Source of the DNA: Paramecium sonneborni
Lineage: Eukaryota > Ciliophora > Oligohymenophorea > Peniculida > Parameciidae
DNA length: 64,000 bases
Direction: 5' to 3'
Assembly: GCA_905182985.1 (NCBI GenBank)
Contig: CAJJDN010000070.1
Span: forward strand, 365,938-429,937
Part shown: positions 51,203-62,746 of the stretch, in pieces
Layout of the letters: the number at the start of each line of letters is the position of its first letter
Position numbering within the stretch: position 1 is the stretch's first letter
Program-made: the position numbers and the translations under genes
The notes under the pieces: model-generated
What the model saw: the letters and a program-made list of their open reading frames with translations, nothing else
Database searches by the model: none
Told to the model about the DNA's origin: nothing

Positions 51203-52854
51203 ATGAATAATCAGAAAATTATCAACAGTACTTTCATTACAAAAAAAAGGGTTTCTGCTGGATCCTTTGGTGTTGTCTATTAAGGATAAGATATCAATAC
51301 AAGAAATTTAGTTGCCATAAAGATTGACAAAGAAAGTAAAGAAGACTCAAGTTTACTTAGAGAAGTATTAAGATTTTAATTTTAGGCAGAAATTTTAAGA
51401 AAACTCTAACATTTATTACATATACCAAAATTGTATTGGGCTGGAAAAGAATAAGATTCATTCGTTCTAGTTATACAATATTTAGGAAGAGATTTAACTC
51501 ATTATATGAAGACTTTTCGAAAATTTTCTATGAAATGTGTTCTTAACATAGCTGAATAGATGATAAACATTTTAGAAAGCTTACATAAGAGGTATTTCAA
51601 TTACTTAATTTAGCAAAGTTTTGCATAGGGATATAAAACCTGAAAATGTCTTAGTTGGAAAAGAAGATTAAGAAAATCAACTATTTATTGTAGATTTTGG
51701 TATCAGTAAATTTTACAAAGATGAAAATGAATCTCATATGTAACATTTAAATTCAATAGAATCTAGATCCTTTAGAGATAAATAACCATTTATTGGAACA
51801 ACTAGATATGCTAGCATAAATGCTCATAAAGGTTATTCTTTAAGTCGCAGAGATGATATGGAATCACTTGGCTATATGTTGATATTTCTTCTAAAAGGTA
51901 TAGATAAATATAATTATAAGGTTAGTTACCTTGGTAAAGTTTATAGTTTACATCAGAAGAGAATAAAATTAAGTAAGTTGGTTAGATGAAAATAAAGATG
52001 GAAGTAAGTGAATTATGCAAAGGTCTACCTATTGAATTTACAAGATATTTAGATTATGTTAGAGGCTTATAATTCAAATCAGAACCAAATTATAAATATT
52101 GTTAATCTTTATTTAAAAAAGTGTAGATTGAACTTAATTATGTACCTAAGGAATTAGTTTTTGATTGGAATATTACTTAAAAAATTGAAAAAGATGGGTA
52201 GAGTAGTAGCAGTAATCTATTAAACAGCAAGCCATCATTGTAAAAAAATCATTAATATTTTATTTATAGATTTAGAAAAACAAAAGATGATTTATCATCA
52301 AATAATAATATTTTGGGATCACAATTAAATTAATCAATAGAATAAGAAATTAATTCTTTATTAAAAACTCATGAATAGAAAAAATCTACATTAACTCCAG
52401 AAATTCATCGTAAAAAGGGTAGAATATAATCAATAAGCAGTTACAATGATACAATATCAGATATTGATTTCAATAATAGTGTTTTATTGGGAATCTAACC
52501 TAGCATTTTAAGTAGATTAAGCAAGATTTCTTTTAATTCAAACTCTAGAGTGAGAAACAGTAAATCTAATCTTTCTTTGACTCCTGAGATAAAAGCAAAA
52601 GATAACAACTTATAATTTTAACGTGATTTATATTAAGAGAATTAAAATGGATTAAAGAAACGAAAGTCTTAACTTAGTTATTCTCGTAAAAAGAGGGATG
52701 ATGATACTATTTTCGAATGTTCATTAATGAATGAAGCTGAAGAAGGAATAGAAAGAAAATACATTGAACTAAAGCTTCGTTTTGTAAATGCGTATGTAAT
52801 TTTATGTTATTAAATAGTCGTTTCAAATTTTAACTAAATAAAAGTCTAAAGTGA
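51203..52854 (+). CDS. Casein-kinase-1-like protein kinase, 526 aa
   Basis: Ser/Thr protein kinase. Introns 51592-51613, 51898-51920 (ends AAG) and a 26-nt one near 52793-52818 leave 527 codons. The glycine loop is [11 protein letters not shown], the ATP lysine VAIK (about 40), the catalytic loop HRDIKPEN (about 134-141) and the metal loop DFG (about 157-159). The activation region [27 protein letters not shown] is the CK1 signature in place of APE. After LPWQSLQF comes a long Ser/Asn/Lys-rich C-terminal tail of about 230 residues, as in many CK1 isoforms. The gene converges with RRP1; the stops are about 20 bp apart. Confidence 0.93.
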
Positions 52855-52874
52855 AATTAATGAGTAATTTTTTT

Positions 52875-54517
52875 TCACATTCTCTACCATATTTTTTATA
52901 CATATAAAATATCAAATTCATGACTTAGAAATTCTGAGCACATTGTCTGTTTATTTAAAAGCTAATATAATAAATTCTCATTATTACTTTTCACTTTATT
53001 TTTAGCTAAGTCAAAGTGGACATTCTTATTATGTGTGCAATGAGTTCCTTTTTCTTTTTACAAAGCTTCTTAAAATTTCATATTGATAGATTTAAAGTAT
53101 TTACGTTTCTCGGCTGGATTCATAAATAAATATACAGGAACAGAATTCATAATTTCTTTTAGTGTTTTTAACTTGTTAGGATTCTTTCGTACTTCACTAT
53201 AATCATCACCTTCAATAGTTTCATCTTCATCTTGAATAGGACTATCTTGCATATATTGAGAATTAATTTATTCTTCTTATTTCTTATGTAATTTTAAAAT
53301 TGCTTTCTCTTCCTTTTATTTTGCTTTTGTATTTGATTATTGTTATTATTAATCTTTTTCTTTAGGTACTTTTTCTTTTCCATTTTTTTTTATTACTTAT
53401 GAAGTTATCTAAGTCACTTATTGTTGTTCTTATTACTGTTACTATTACTCTTATTCTTCTTATTCTTATTCCTAATTGAATAATTATTCTTCATTTTATT
53501 ATTATTATACATTATTATCTTCAAATTATTGTTTTTCTTTTGATTTTTGTATTTATTGAATATCTTAATTATTTTTTTTCTTTTTCTTTTTTGGTGCTTC
53601 CTCCACTTCCATTTAAGGTGATTCATCTTATTCTTCTTTAAAATGAAATATTTCTGCAACTCTATAAAGTGATTTTCTATTTTAAGGATTAACATTTCTA
53701 TAAATAATAAGAATTATATTACTCTTATGAAGCTAATTTAAAGACATGATTGCCATATCTTTTGGAATCAAAAGCTGATAAATATGTTTCATTAGATTAT
53801 TTTTCTTCTATATATTCATATACATATTATATAGTTTTATCTCTAAGTGTTTTATTTGGACTATGTTTTAAAATATCTAAGAAACCATCAATTAGTTCTT
53901 TCACTTATATATATGTAACTGTGGAATCACTCATATGTTTAGCCATACATTAAACAAATATTTGGATGAAGTGTAAAGTAGCTCCTTAAACTAAAAAAGT
54001 TAATTATATGCAATAATACCTGTCTAAAATTCTGATAGATTTAAAACAGTCTCATTATATAAGGCAATTAATTAAGGAACTGTCTTCCAATTAAAATGTT
54101 TGCATATTTTAATTTATTCTTCTATGATTTCTCTAAATAAAAGCATAAATTTATTAATTCTCCAATAATCTATCTTCTCCCATTCAAGCATAAATACATG
54201 GAACATCGCTCTAGAGAATTAGATAAATGCAGTGAAATTAGAATAAAACATTCTTGTTAATTATGAAATTTCAGATGCAAGAATCTATTGATTTTGATAC
54301 TTGTCAGAACTCCACATTGCTTACAATTTTAAATTGCTTTACCATAATAAAGTGCTTTCCAAATTTTTTTATAATCTGACAATAGCAAAGGCTTCGTGAG
54401 GACCTTCTTTAACTCTGTGATAGTTTGCTTCCTATTCATCGGGTCTATAAATATTAATAAATATTGCTTACCGAGAAGAGTAATCTGTTGCAAAAAATCC
54501 ACAGACACTGTAGTCAT
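52875..54517 (-). CDS. RRP1: RRP1 (Nop52-family) ribosomal RNA processing protein
   Basis: Nucleolar factor for 27S pre-rRNA processing and 60S assembly. The N-terminal domain shows SDYKKIWKALYYAMWSSDK (family LWKGLFYCMWMSDK), FSRAMFHVFMLEWEKIDYWR and INKFMLLFREII, then a helix block TLHFIQIFVQCMAKHMSD and ELIDGFLDILKHSPNKTL. A long Lys/Glu/Gln-rich middle leads to a C-terminal KNVHFDLAKNK. Several introns are needed, including 54320-54342, which ends in AAG and precisely joins the two halves of the first conserved block. Confidence 0.88.
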
Positions 54518-54894
54518 ATATTAATTTTTATTTAAATAAATCAATTCCTCTCTTTTTCATTTTTATATTTTCCAAAGAACTTCATAAATTTACACCTTAC
54601 TCTTAAATCAATTGAAAATTCATTAATTTTCACAATCCTCTTAGATTATTACTTTAACACTTTTTTATAAATACTCTATTTTTACTTAACATATTATCTT
54701 AGTTTGTCTTCTTCCACAATTATGGCATAAAAGAATGTATCTAAAAGTATAGATTGACAATTTCTTGATCCTTTCTATCTAATTTTCTATTAATAATTAC
54801 ATAGGAGGTATCAATCTAATTGTATTATGTATAATTTAATTATCAAATGAACCGGGCATCTCATAAATGATTGAATGGGTAACATTATAACCTA
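54518..54894. promoter_or_regulatory. Intergenic region upstream of RRP1 and tRNA-Thr
   Basis: About 375 bp, AT-rich; no gene seen. It contains the RRP1 promoter. The tRNA needs only its internal A and B boxes. Confidence 0.4.
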
Positions 54895-54967
54895 GCCGGT
54901 TTAGCTCAGTGGTTAGAGCTTTTGCCTTGTAAGCAAAGGGTCGAGAGTTCAATTCTCTCAATCGGCT
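54895..54967 (+). tRNA. trnT(UGU): tRNA-Thr (anticodon UGU)
   Basis: A full cloverleaf folds: 7-bp acceptor stem (one G-U pair), D arm TAGCTCAGTGGTTAGAGC (A box), anticodon stem TTTGC/GCAAA with loop CTTGTAA giving anticodon TGT for ACA codons, a short variable region and T arm GAGAG-TTCAATT-CTCTC (B box GGGTCGAGAGTTCAATTCTC-like). CCA is not encoded. No intron is present. A T-run follows directly as Pol III terminator. Confidence 0.95.
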
Positions 54968-54971
54968 GTTC

Positions 54972-54978
54972 TTTTTTT
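54972..54978 (+). terminator. Pol III terminator of tRNA-Thr
   Basis: Seven T residues begin 5 nt after the tRNA 3' end, long enough to stop RNA polymerase III, and are followed by another T-rich tract. Confidence 0.85.
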
Positions 54979-55059
54979 ATTTTTTTTAATATAATATTAA
55001 ATTAATTATTAATAGGCAATAATAAGAGGTTAATTTTTAATAATATATTCATCTATATA

Positions 55060-56368
55060 TCAAATATATTTCAAATTTTCTATGACCCACATTGTATATC
55101 TATACACCATTTAATATTACTCAGGTGTTTAAATCATTAAAGCTCTTTACTCTCTTAATCTTCTTACAATACTAAATACAGATATTTTCGCTTCCTTATT
55201 AATTAATAACTATTTTAAATGACAAATGGCTAAGAATGTTCCAGTTCTTCCAACTCCTGCACTGCAATGAATGACTGGCCTTTTATTTTATAATCCAGCC
55301 ACATTAGTAATTTCAGCTAACATGTCTAAAATTTTAAATTAATTGTTGTCAACAACTCCAAAATCAATCCAACCAGTCCATTAATAATGAATAATTTCTC
55401 TTTATTCATCTTAACATTTAAGAATTATTCTATTTCTAAAAAGAGTCTTTGGAGTTTCTTCTTATGAAATTGAATTCACCTCATATGGACCAAATTGTGC
55501 CTTCTATCCCACATTAGGCCAATACCTCTCGCATTGGATCTAAGTAAAGCAAAAGGAATACTCTTCCTCTATCACATAAAGCACATAACATGATCACGAT
55601 TCCAACATTATTAGTCCAAATCATATGCCAAAAATCATCAACAGACTCTGGAATTGGTCCTTAAGTAGCTATGTATTATTTTTCAGCATTATTAACTCCT
55701 TTGATGTAATTTGCATTAATGTAGAATTTATCTCGCGGAGTACTAAATTTATTAGTTGATTGAACTTCTGGTTTTACAATCGAATGTGAAACTATAAATT
55801 AAATATCTACTTAAACATACATGGCAATATATTTGTATATCGATTCAATCTCTATACTTAAACTGTCTTGATTAGTTATTTATCATGTTCTTTTGTTTCA
55901 GTGCTTTGTCTTAAATATTGAAATTCGTATTCGAAATTCCGTTTCCCTATAGACTTCACGAAATCTTGAATGTTCTATGCTCTTTCTAATTCCATAAACC
56001 TTTAATCATCTCCACGAAATGATAAATCAAATGGCTGAAGCGGACCATCCTCTTAAGGTTTTTGAATCATAATTAAATAATATTTGTTATAAACTATTGA
56101 TTAATGTTTATGATCATTATTTCCTCTCTCTCTAACATTTACATTTTTGGATTCTTATTCTTTTGTTCCAACTGTTAAATATTATTTAAATGTATTTCTT
56201 TCTTCTTCTTATTCTCTTACCTAAAATGTAATCATTATCCTTTAATTCTACTTTAAATTCTAATTTATAAAATTAATCATAAATCTCATTTGCATACATA
56301 AGTTAACACATCATATTAATTTCTTTTTTGATAGATTTGTTCAAAAATTTTTTTTTACTTGATAACAT
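55060..56368 (-). CDS. Classical protein tyrosine phosphatase
   Basis: Removes phosphate from phosphotyrosine. The N-terminal part is hydrophilic (MLSSKKKFLNKSIKK). The PTP domain shows YINANYIKGV, YIATQGP, VDDFWHMIW, RYWP, HYQWTGWIDFGV and the active-site loop HCSAGVGRTGTF with the catalytic Cys and Arg. The Q loop follows with IVRRLREQR and QTPEQY. The WPD loop reads W-I-D, so the catalytic Asp is kept but the Pro is changed. Multiple short introns are required. It is convergent with tRNA-Thr. Confidence 0.9.
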
Positions 56369-56789
56369 AATAAATTATTAGTTTGATTCAAATACTTATT
56401 ATTATTAGTTATTGATTATTGAAATTATCAAATAACAGTACTTAACTAAGATAAAATATATGATAAATATGTAATTATTCATAAATTATACGATCGTAAT
56501 TTAATTCTTTAAAAAACTTAAAATAATATGTAAAAAAAAAATAATTAATAAATTTATTAATAAAAATCACATTTTAAGAACTTAGAAAGAAAATATTAAT
56601 AATTTATCATTCAATATCTTATTTCTATAAATAAGCATATCCTCATCAAAAAACATTATAATATACATGCATAATTTTAGTTTAATCAATAAATTGATTA
56701 TTAAAAGTTCTTTAATAGAAATTCCTAATAGAATTTAGTCTTTTTTAAAAAGAATTGCTGTTTAACTCTGTAATATTAATTAGAAGATT
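56369..56789. other. Intergenic region between divergent genes
   Basis: About 420 bp, AT-rich, no gene seen. Should contain promoters of the phosphatase and the GTPase gene. Confidence 0.4.
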
Positions 56790-58232
56790 ATGGAATCTGT
56801 GGTTTTGATAGGAGAAATCGGTTCTGGAAAAACCACCCTTTTTAATAAAATAACAAACTCAAATGAATTAACTATATCAGGAGGAGAATCAGTAACAAGA
56901 AACGTTTTTTAAAAGGCTTCTTTTTATGGAAAAGGATTCAAAGTAAATGATACACCAGGAATGGGTGTTTTAGAAGATAAAATATAACATTGCGCTGGAA
57001 TTTTGGCAGCATTGGCTGAAAGTCCAGTCAGTAGAATTATTTTTGTTGTCAAATTTGATAGAACACCATTGATTGCTAAAAAAGTTATGGAAATAACTAA
57101 GGCATTTTAAAGATTTAAACCTATAATCACTATTGCTATTACACATTTTGATTTATCAGTATAATAAGCTAACAATAAATAAGATATTTCTAATTTGATA
57201 TTAAAATAAAATATTCAATCTGTTATTTTTATCAGTAAATTTGATAGTGGTGAGAAGATATGTTAGGAAATAGATTAAATTTTGGCTAATTCTATAAAAA
57301 CTGATGTCATTTTGTAAGATTACGAGTATTTAAGTCATATGGATCTAGTTGAATACAAAAATGATCCAAGTCAAGCTGAATATGATTTAGAATTATCTTC
57401 TAAAAGCATTTAAACAGAATTTTAAAAAATTGCACATAAAATCAAAAATAAAATACCACAAATAGAGACAACTGATCCTGATATTACAAATAAAATGTAA
57501 GCACTTATGGATTTTATAAAGAATGAAGGAGAAAAAGTTGTAGAAAAATATTTAAAGGAGCAAGATACTATTTATGAATAACTTGTTCTAGATAATAAAG
57601 AAATAATTATGATTTTAGTACATTTTAGACTAAAAAAAGCTTTATCAATTGAGATTGAAGATATTGTTGAAAGAGCTTAGAATAGGATAAAAATAAACAA
57701 ATATCATTGTTTTAATTTTATCAAAAAATGCAACTATTGTAAAAAAATATGGCTTAAAGTTGAAGGTAGTTGTACAACATATTGTGGATCTGTTCCTTAA
57801 AATAAAAATGATTAAATGTTATAAAATGAAGTAGCACCATAAAAATATGATGTCATACTAAAATAGGATGATGTAGAACTAAAATTAAATGGTAAATATG
57901 TACAACAAACAGAATCAATATAGAAATTAATTTAATAGAAATAAAAAGAATTAAAAAGCCAAAAAAATTAAATTCAATTGGACAGAAAAGAAAGAGTAGT
58001 TTTTAAATCTCCTTGGGGGACGACAGTAATACTAGGAGAATTTGGATGTGGCAATAAAATTGATTGGAGAACTATGGAACCTTTGACTGAAGGAGAATTG
58101 AAAGAATTATTGGATCCTGGCTTATCAGATTATTACAAGGCAAAAGATGTAGAATTCAAAAATGAGGAAATGATAAAAAAATATGTATTAAAAGCTATCG
58201 ATAAACAAAAATAATCAATAAAAAGATTGTGA
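56790..58232 (+). CDS. AIG1/GIMAP-like GTPase with a C-terminal Cys-rich module, 480 aa
   Basis: Intronless. The P-loop is GEIGSGKTT (residues 8-16), switch II begins NDTPGMG, and the DKF-type base motif is not obvious but THFD lies in place of the G4 motif, as in AIG1-type proteins. The GTPase domain (1-200) is followed by a helical linker, then a Cys cluster (YHCFNFIKKCNYCKKIWL, then CTTYCG) that probably binds zinc. The C-terminal module contains FKSPWGTTVILGEFGCGNK and PLTEGELKELL. Immunity-related and vesicle roles are known for the family in plants and vertebrates; its ciliate role is unknown. Confidence 0.8.
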
Positions 58233-58274
58233 TTTATTATTTTACTATTTAGTATTTATACCTTTTATAAATAA
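58109..58274. repeat. About 166-bp segment repeated after the N at 58754, copy 1
   Basis: The last part of the GTPase gene and about 40 bp of 3' sequence recur at 58755-58920. Unlike the two other duplications, this copy does not touch the gap: about 480 bp of unrelated sequence separates it from the N. Confidence 0.85.
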
Positions 58275-58753
58275 TATTAATTTTGCTTAGTATAGGTAAA
58301 AAATTATGAAATATATAAAATGTAAACAACCAAAATAATATAATTTTTTAAAAACCATTTAGGCATGTTGCCTTGAATATAAAGGTTTTTTGCATATTTC
58401 TATAAAGTTAGCATTGCTGATATAAAAAGTTTTAAAAAAAATTTCAACTAAAACCAAAAAAATTTAAAAAAGGTATTATCTAACCAAATTTCAGCATATA
58501 ATTCATTAGATATTTATTATTAAGCCATAGTTTGATAATGCATATAAATAATTAGATCTGAGTTTTTGTAATGGATTCTCAAATTTAGACATAATTTCTA
58601 TTTTTTATAATTAATTAGTAAATTTGAGTTGAATGTTTTGTTTTTGAATTCTTTCATAAACCAATATATATGCATTAGTACTACAATCAATTTGCTAAAA
58701 TTCTGAAAGATCATTATTTTATAAATATCATATTATAAATAAAAAGGAGGAGT
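58233..58753. other. AT-rich tail of the left contig
   Basis: About 520 bp after the GTPase stop, no gene seen. From about 58275 on it is not present in the copy to the right of the N. The divergence point comes right after a TA dinucleotide. See findings. Confidence 0.6.
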
Positions 58754-58754
58754 T
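58754..58754. other. Assembly gap (single N)
   Basis: A single N marking a scaffold join, as at 2449. Confidence 0.9.
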
Positions 58755-58920
58755 NATTGGATCCTGGCTTATCAGATTATTACAAGGCAAAAGATGTAGA
58801 ATTCAAAAATGAGGAAATGATAAAAAAATATGTATTAAAAGCTATCGATAAACAAAAATAATCAATAAAAAGATTGTGATTTATTATTTTACTATTTAGT
58901 ATTTATACCTTTTATAAATA
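58755..58920. repeat. About 166-bp segment, copy 2 (3' end of the GTPase gene)
   Basis: Repeats the final ~40 codons of the GTPase gene and its 3' flank, then diverges from copy 1 right after TA. As a gene it is only a fragment and has no start. Confidence 0.85.
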
Positions 58921-58921
58921 T

Positions 58922-59503
58922 TGAATAAAAACTTTAAATATCTATTAAAAATACAATAATCGAGCGATTATGTGATGAAAAAGATACAAAAGAAAAAATA
59001 ATATAAACTGAATAATATACAGGTTCAAATCATCATAAATAATAAGATAATTCTAAATTTGAAAAATACTAAGATAATCTATAAAAAGGAACAAAATCAA
59101 AAATTAAACCTACAAATGGTTCAATTTTGAATGAATAAAGTAAATATCACTAGGAATCTGAAGAAGTAAAAAATAATGCAAGTTCTTAAAATGGTAGTTT
59201 AATCTAATAACAAAAGAACTAAAGTTAAAATCATAATAATTAGATAAATGATTCTAAATCTTCACTAGATTCAATAAATAATCAAAGTCCTTAAAATGAA
59301 AATTTAAAGATTCAAAAATAGAATAGAGATTTATAAATGAACTTCTAAAACAAACCATATTAGAATTATAATCTATTTAGATTGCGTATTAAAAGCAGAA
59401 TAGCAAAAATGAAAAACAGGAAATTGTTATAAAAGTTTTTGAAACAATTTAAAAGCTAAGCCAATTTGGTATTTTAGTATAACATGATTTTGTAGATTAA
59501 TGA
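58922..59503 (+). CDS. Gln/Asn-rich protein, C-terminal part only
   Basis: An open frame rich in Gln, Asn, Ser and Lys (for example IIQTEQYTGSNHHKQQ, QNGSLIQQQKNQSQ) begins right after the repeated segment with no start codon. A later frame ends SQFGILVQHDFVDQ before the TGA at 59501. A junction between the two frames near 59293-59315 is not a typical GTA...TAG intron, so the model is tentative. Its N-terminus may lie in sequence lost at the scaffold join. Confidence 0.4.
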
Positions 59504-60404
59504 AAAAGTGAATAAAATCAATTTTTATCTAAAAATTTAATATATTTAATAATTGAATTTCCTTGATTTACCATCTTATCCAAATATGATGTGAATAGAA
59601 TCTAAAAAATATATCAATATCATATTATAAATAAACATGATTAGTTTATTAGCAAATTATTTTTGAGTTTTTATTAATTTAAAATTTTTGAATAATTAAT
59701 AAAGAAAATTGATTGATCATTGTTATTAATTATGAAAAATGACTTTTAAAATTTGTTAATAAAAACTAGTAAGAATTATTAATAATCAATAATGCAAAAT
59801 TAAAAATTTTAAACTGCCAAGCTTTGAAGAATTCAAAAAAGCATATCTAAGAAATGATAAAATAAGACTATTAAAAGTTATTCTAGAGTAAATGGTCAAT
59901 TTAATTAGAAATATACTAATGTGGTAGATTTGAAAATATTTGCAGTTTAATTGATTTAAATAACATTCTATAATGAAAGAATCAAAGAATGAAAAGTAAA
60001 AAAACAAAAATTTTCTTCCTTTTAAATGATCCATACCTGAATATTGATTATAAATAGTTTTTTTATTAGAAAAATACTGGAGATTGTAAACATATGTTGA
60101 ACTTTTAGAAAAGACCTATACCTATATACATATGGTGCAATTATCAGTATGAATTTTTATGTTAATATTGGATAAGTCATTATTAAGAAGTTCATTCAAG
60201 ATGAAAAAGTTCTTATTTTAGCATGCAAAGATACATTTTACATAACAAAACACTATTTCTGTATAGTAGAAATCTCATGAGATGACATTGAAACATAAAT
60301 TAAGCTTAATACAATATCATGAATCTATGGTTGCGTTGTAGGAGTTGTTTTTTATTTGAAAATAATAAAGTTTAAGTTTATATTATAAACTTTTCTTAAT
60401 AATT
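59504..60404. other. 0.9 kb without a supported gene
   Basis: AT-rich, with no frame that survives TGA for long or shows family motifs. It contains the promoter of the SPB4 gene in its last part. Confidence 0.5.
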
Positions 60405-62168
60405 ATGACAACTTAAAATTAATGGTCTGAATTAAACCTAGAGCCAATAATACAAAAAGTAATGAGAGAGGAGTTTAAGTTTAAGTACTTAATGCCAGTA
60501 TAAAAAGCTGCTATTCCTCATTTCATAAAAAATTATGATGTGGCCGTAGAAGCATAAACAGGATCAGGTAAAACATTAACATTTTTGGTTCCTTTATTTA
60601 ATCAATTTTCAAAATAGAAATATTCAGATCATCAATTATTTGGTTTGGTATTATCGCCTGCTAGAGAATTGGCATAATAAATATATGATGTAGCAAAGAA
60701 GTTTAATATAGTAAATTAAGCAAAGATTGCATTTGCTATAGGTGGAACATCAAATGAACATGATGTGAAATATTTAAATGAGAAAGGATGTAATATATTA
60801 ATAGCTACACCTGGTAAATTAAGATAATTATTGGATATGAGTGAATTATAAATAAATGTTAAAACTTTGGAATATTTAATCTTTGATGAAGCAGATAGAT
60901 TAATGAGTAATGAATACTAAGATGATGTGAGATTCATTCTATCTAAATTACCAAAATAAAGAAGGACTGGTTTATTTTCAGCCACTTTATCATCTGCTAA
61001 AATTCATGATTTAATGAAATTAGGTTTAAGGAATCCAGTTTAAGTAAAAGTTAATGCAAATGAGACTATGCCTGTAAAGTTAAAGAATTATTATAATATA
61101 TTTTTAAATAGAATGGATAAAATTGCTGGATTGGTTGATTTAATAGAAAAGAAATGTTAAAATAACAAGAGTATTATATTTTTTAATACTTGTTGTTCTG
61201 TTGTTTATTATAGTATTATATTTAAACAACTATTTCCTGATTGTAATATATTAAGTATGAATGGATAAATGGCTTAAAAGAAAAGATAAAAGATCGTCAG
61301 TAATTTTAAAATCACAAATAATGTAATATTATTTACAACTGATGTTTTGGCTAGAGGACTTGATTTTGATGATGTTCCTTTAGTTATTTAATTTGATCCA
61401 CCTTAAGATCCTAGTTTCTTTATACATAGATCAGGTAGAACAGCAAGATAAGGTAAAGATGGAGAAGCTATTTTATTACTTGAATAACATGAAAGAGGAT
61501 TTATATAATTTTTAGCAAGATCTAATATTGAAATGAATTAATTGGATAATATTATTTTTGATTGCTAATTTTAATAATTAAAAGAGAAGTGCTTAAATAT
61601 TGTTACGAAAGATAGAGATATTGTAGAAAAAGGCAAAGCTGCATTTATATCCTTTATTAGAAGTTATAAAGAACATAAATTATAAATATTGTTTTAATTC
61701 AATTAATTAAATATAGGTTAAGTAGCATATTCATTTTTCCTTTTAAGAATACCTAGAATAAAAGAAATATTAAGTAAAAAAATAGATTTTGAATAAAGTA
61801 AAATAGATCCTAATTCAATACCTTTCTTAGATAAAAATCAAGAAAAACAATTTTTATAAAAAAGGGAAAATAAAGATAAAAAATTAGAAGACAAAAAATA
61901 ACAATAATTACCTAAGCAATAAGTAGTAAAGAAATAAGAAAAGAATATTAAGAATATTAAATCTATTAGAAAGAAGGTTAAATAATAACATGAATAAGAA
62001 GATGATGAAGAATTAAGAGCGTATTGAATATTTATAAATATTAGAGAATAAAATCTAGTAAAGAAATTGAAGTAAGGCAAGATTACTTTGTAATAGTTTA
62101 AAGAGGAAATGAAGAATTTTGATCCTGAAGATTTATAAGATGCTGATTATGATAAAGATGATTTGTGA
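60405..62168 (+). CDS. SPB4: SPB4/DDX55-type DEAD-box helicase, 579 aa
   Basis: ATP-dependent RNA helicase for late 60S ribosomal subunit maturation. One intron (62021-62044) leaves 580 codons. A Q motif is followed by EAQTGSGKT (about 49-57), SPARELAQQ, GGTS, ATPGKL, DEAD, SAT, TTDVLARGLDF and HRSGRTARQGKDG. Past the core, the SPB4/DDX55-specific segment DIVEKGKAAFISFIRSYKEH separates it from DDX10 and DDX18. The C-terminal tail is highly charged and ends YDKDDL. RRP15, another 60S factor, starts 23 bp downstream on the same strand. Confidence 0.93.
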
Positions 62169-62191
62169 TAAATAATTATTGTATATAAAAA

Positions 62192-62631
62192 ATGCTGAAT
62201 AGACAAATTAAATCTAAGAAAGTAAAAAATCTTATAAAGAAATTTGATGCAGAAGACGAAGATGAACATTAAGAGGAACATGAAAGTCAATAAGAAGAAG
62301 TATAATAATAGACAAAATAATCATTAAAATAATTATTGTCTGGAGTTATAAAGAGAGATGTAAAAAGTGAAAAGGCTATAATGGCAGATAAATAGAAAAT
62401 ATTGAATGAACTTACAAGTGAAAAACAAAAGCAAAAAGAAATGGGGATAAAGAAAAGCATAAAAAAGTTAGATAAATATAAAATAGTAGGGCTGTAGTAG
62501 AAAAAGGGCATATTGATCCAAGAGTTTCAACGAATAGAGATCAAGAAAGAGAGCTTAAAGTGATTGCAGCTAAGGGTTTGGTAAAAGTATTCAATGTACT
62601 TGCAGAAATGAGATAAAAGCAGAATGAATGA
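62192..62631 (+). CDS. RRP15: RRP15-like 60S biogenesis protein, 139 aa
   Basis: Nucleolar pre-60S factor. A 20-nt intron (62467-62486, GTT...TAG) leaves 140 codons. The N-terminal part is basic then acidic (FDAEDEDEHQEEHESQQ). The conserved C-terminal end reads VVEKGHIDPRVSTNRDQERE followed by LKVIAAKGLVKVFNVL, the family pattern of a charged segment then a hydrophobic helix. Shorter than yeast and human RRP15 but with the diagnostic end intact. Confidence 0.82.
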
Positions 62632-62746
62632 AATTGTGGTGGAATTTGTTTGTATGTATTTAATTATTAGAATGCATTTATTAGATTTCTAATACTTAAT
62701 TATTTACTTTTAATAGTTAATTAATTAATATATAGATATATATTAT

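Noticed and set aside
59786..60034. Minus-strand 82-aa hydrophobic open frame
   Set aside because: Phe/Ile/Leu-rich translation typical of the antisense of AT-rich DNA; no motif and no supporting splice pattern.
61838..62511. Minus-strand Ser/Phe/Tyr-rich frames
   Set aside because: They are antisense shadows of the charged tail of SPB4 and of RRP15, both supported by family motifs.
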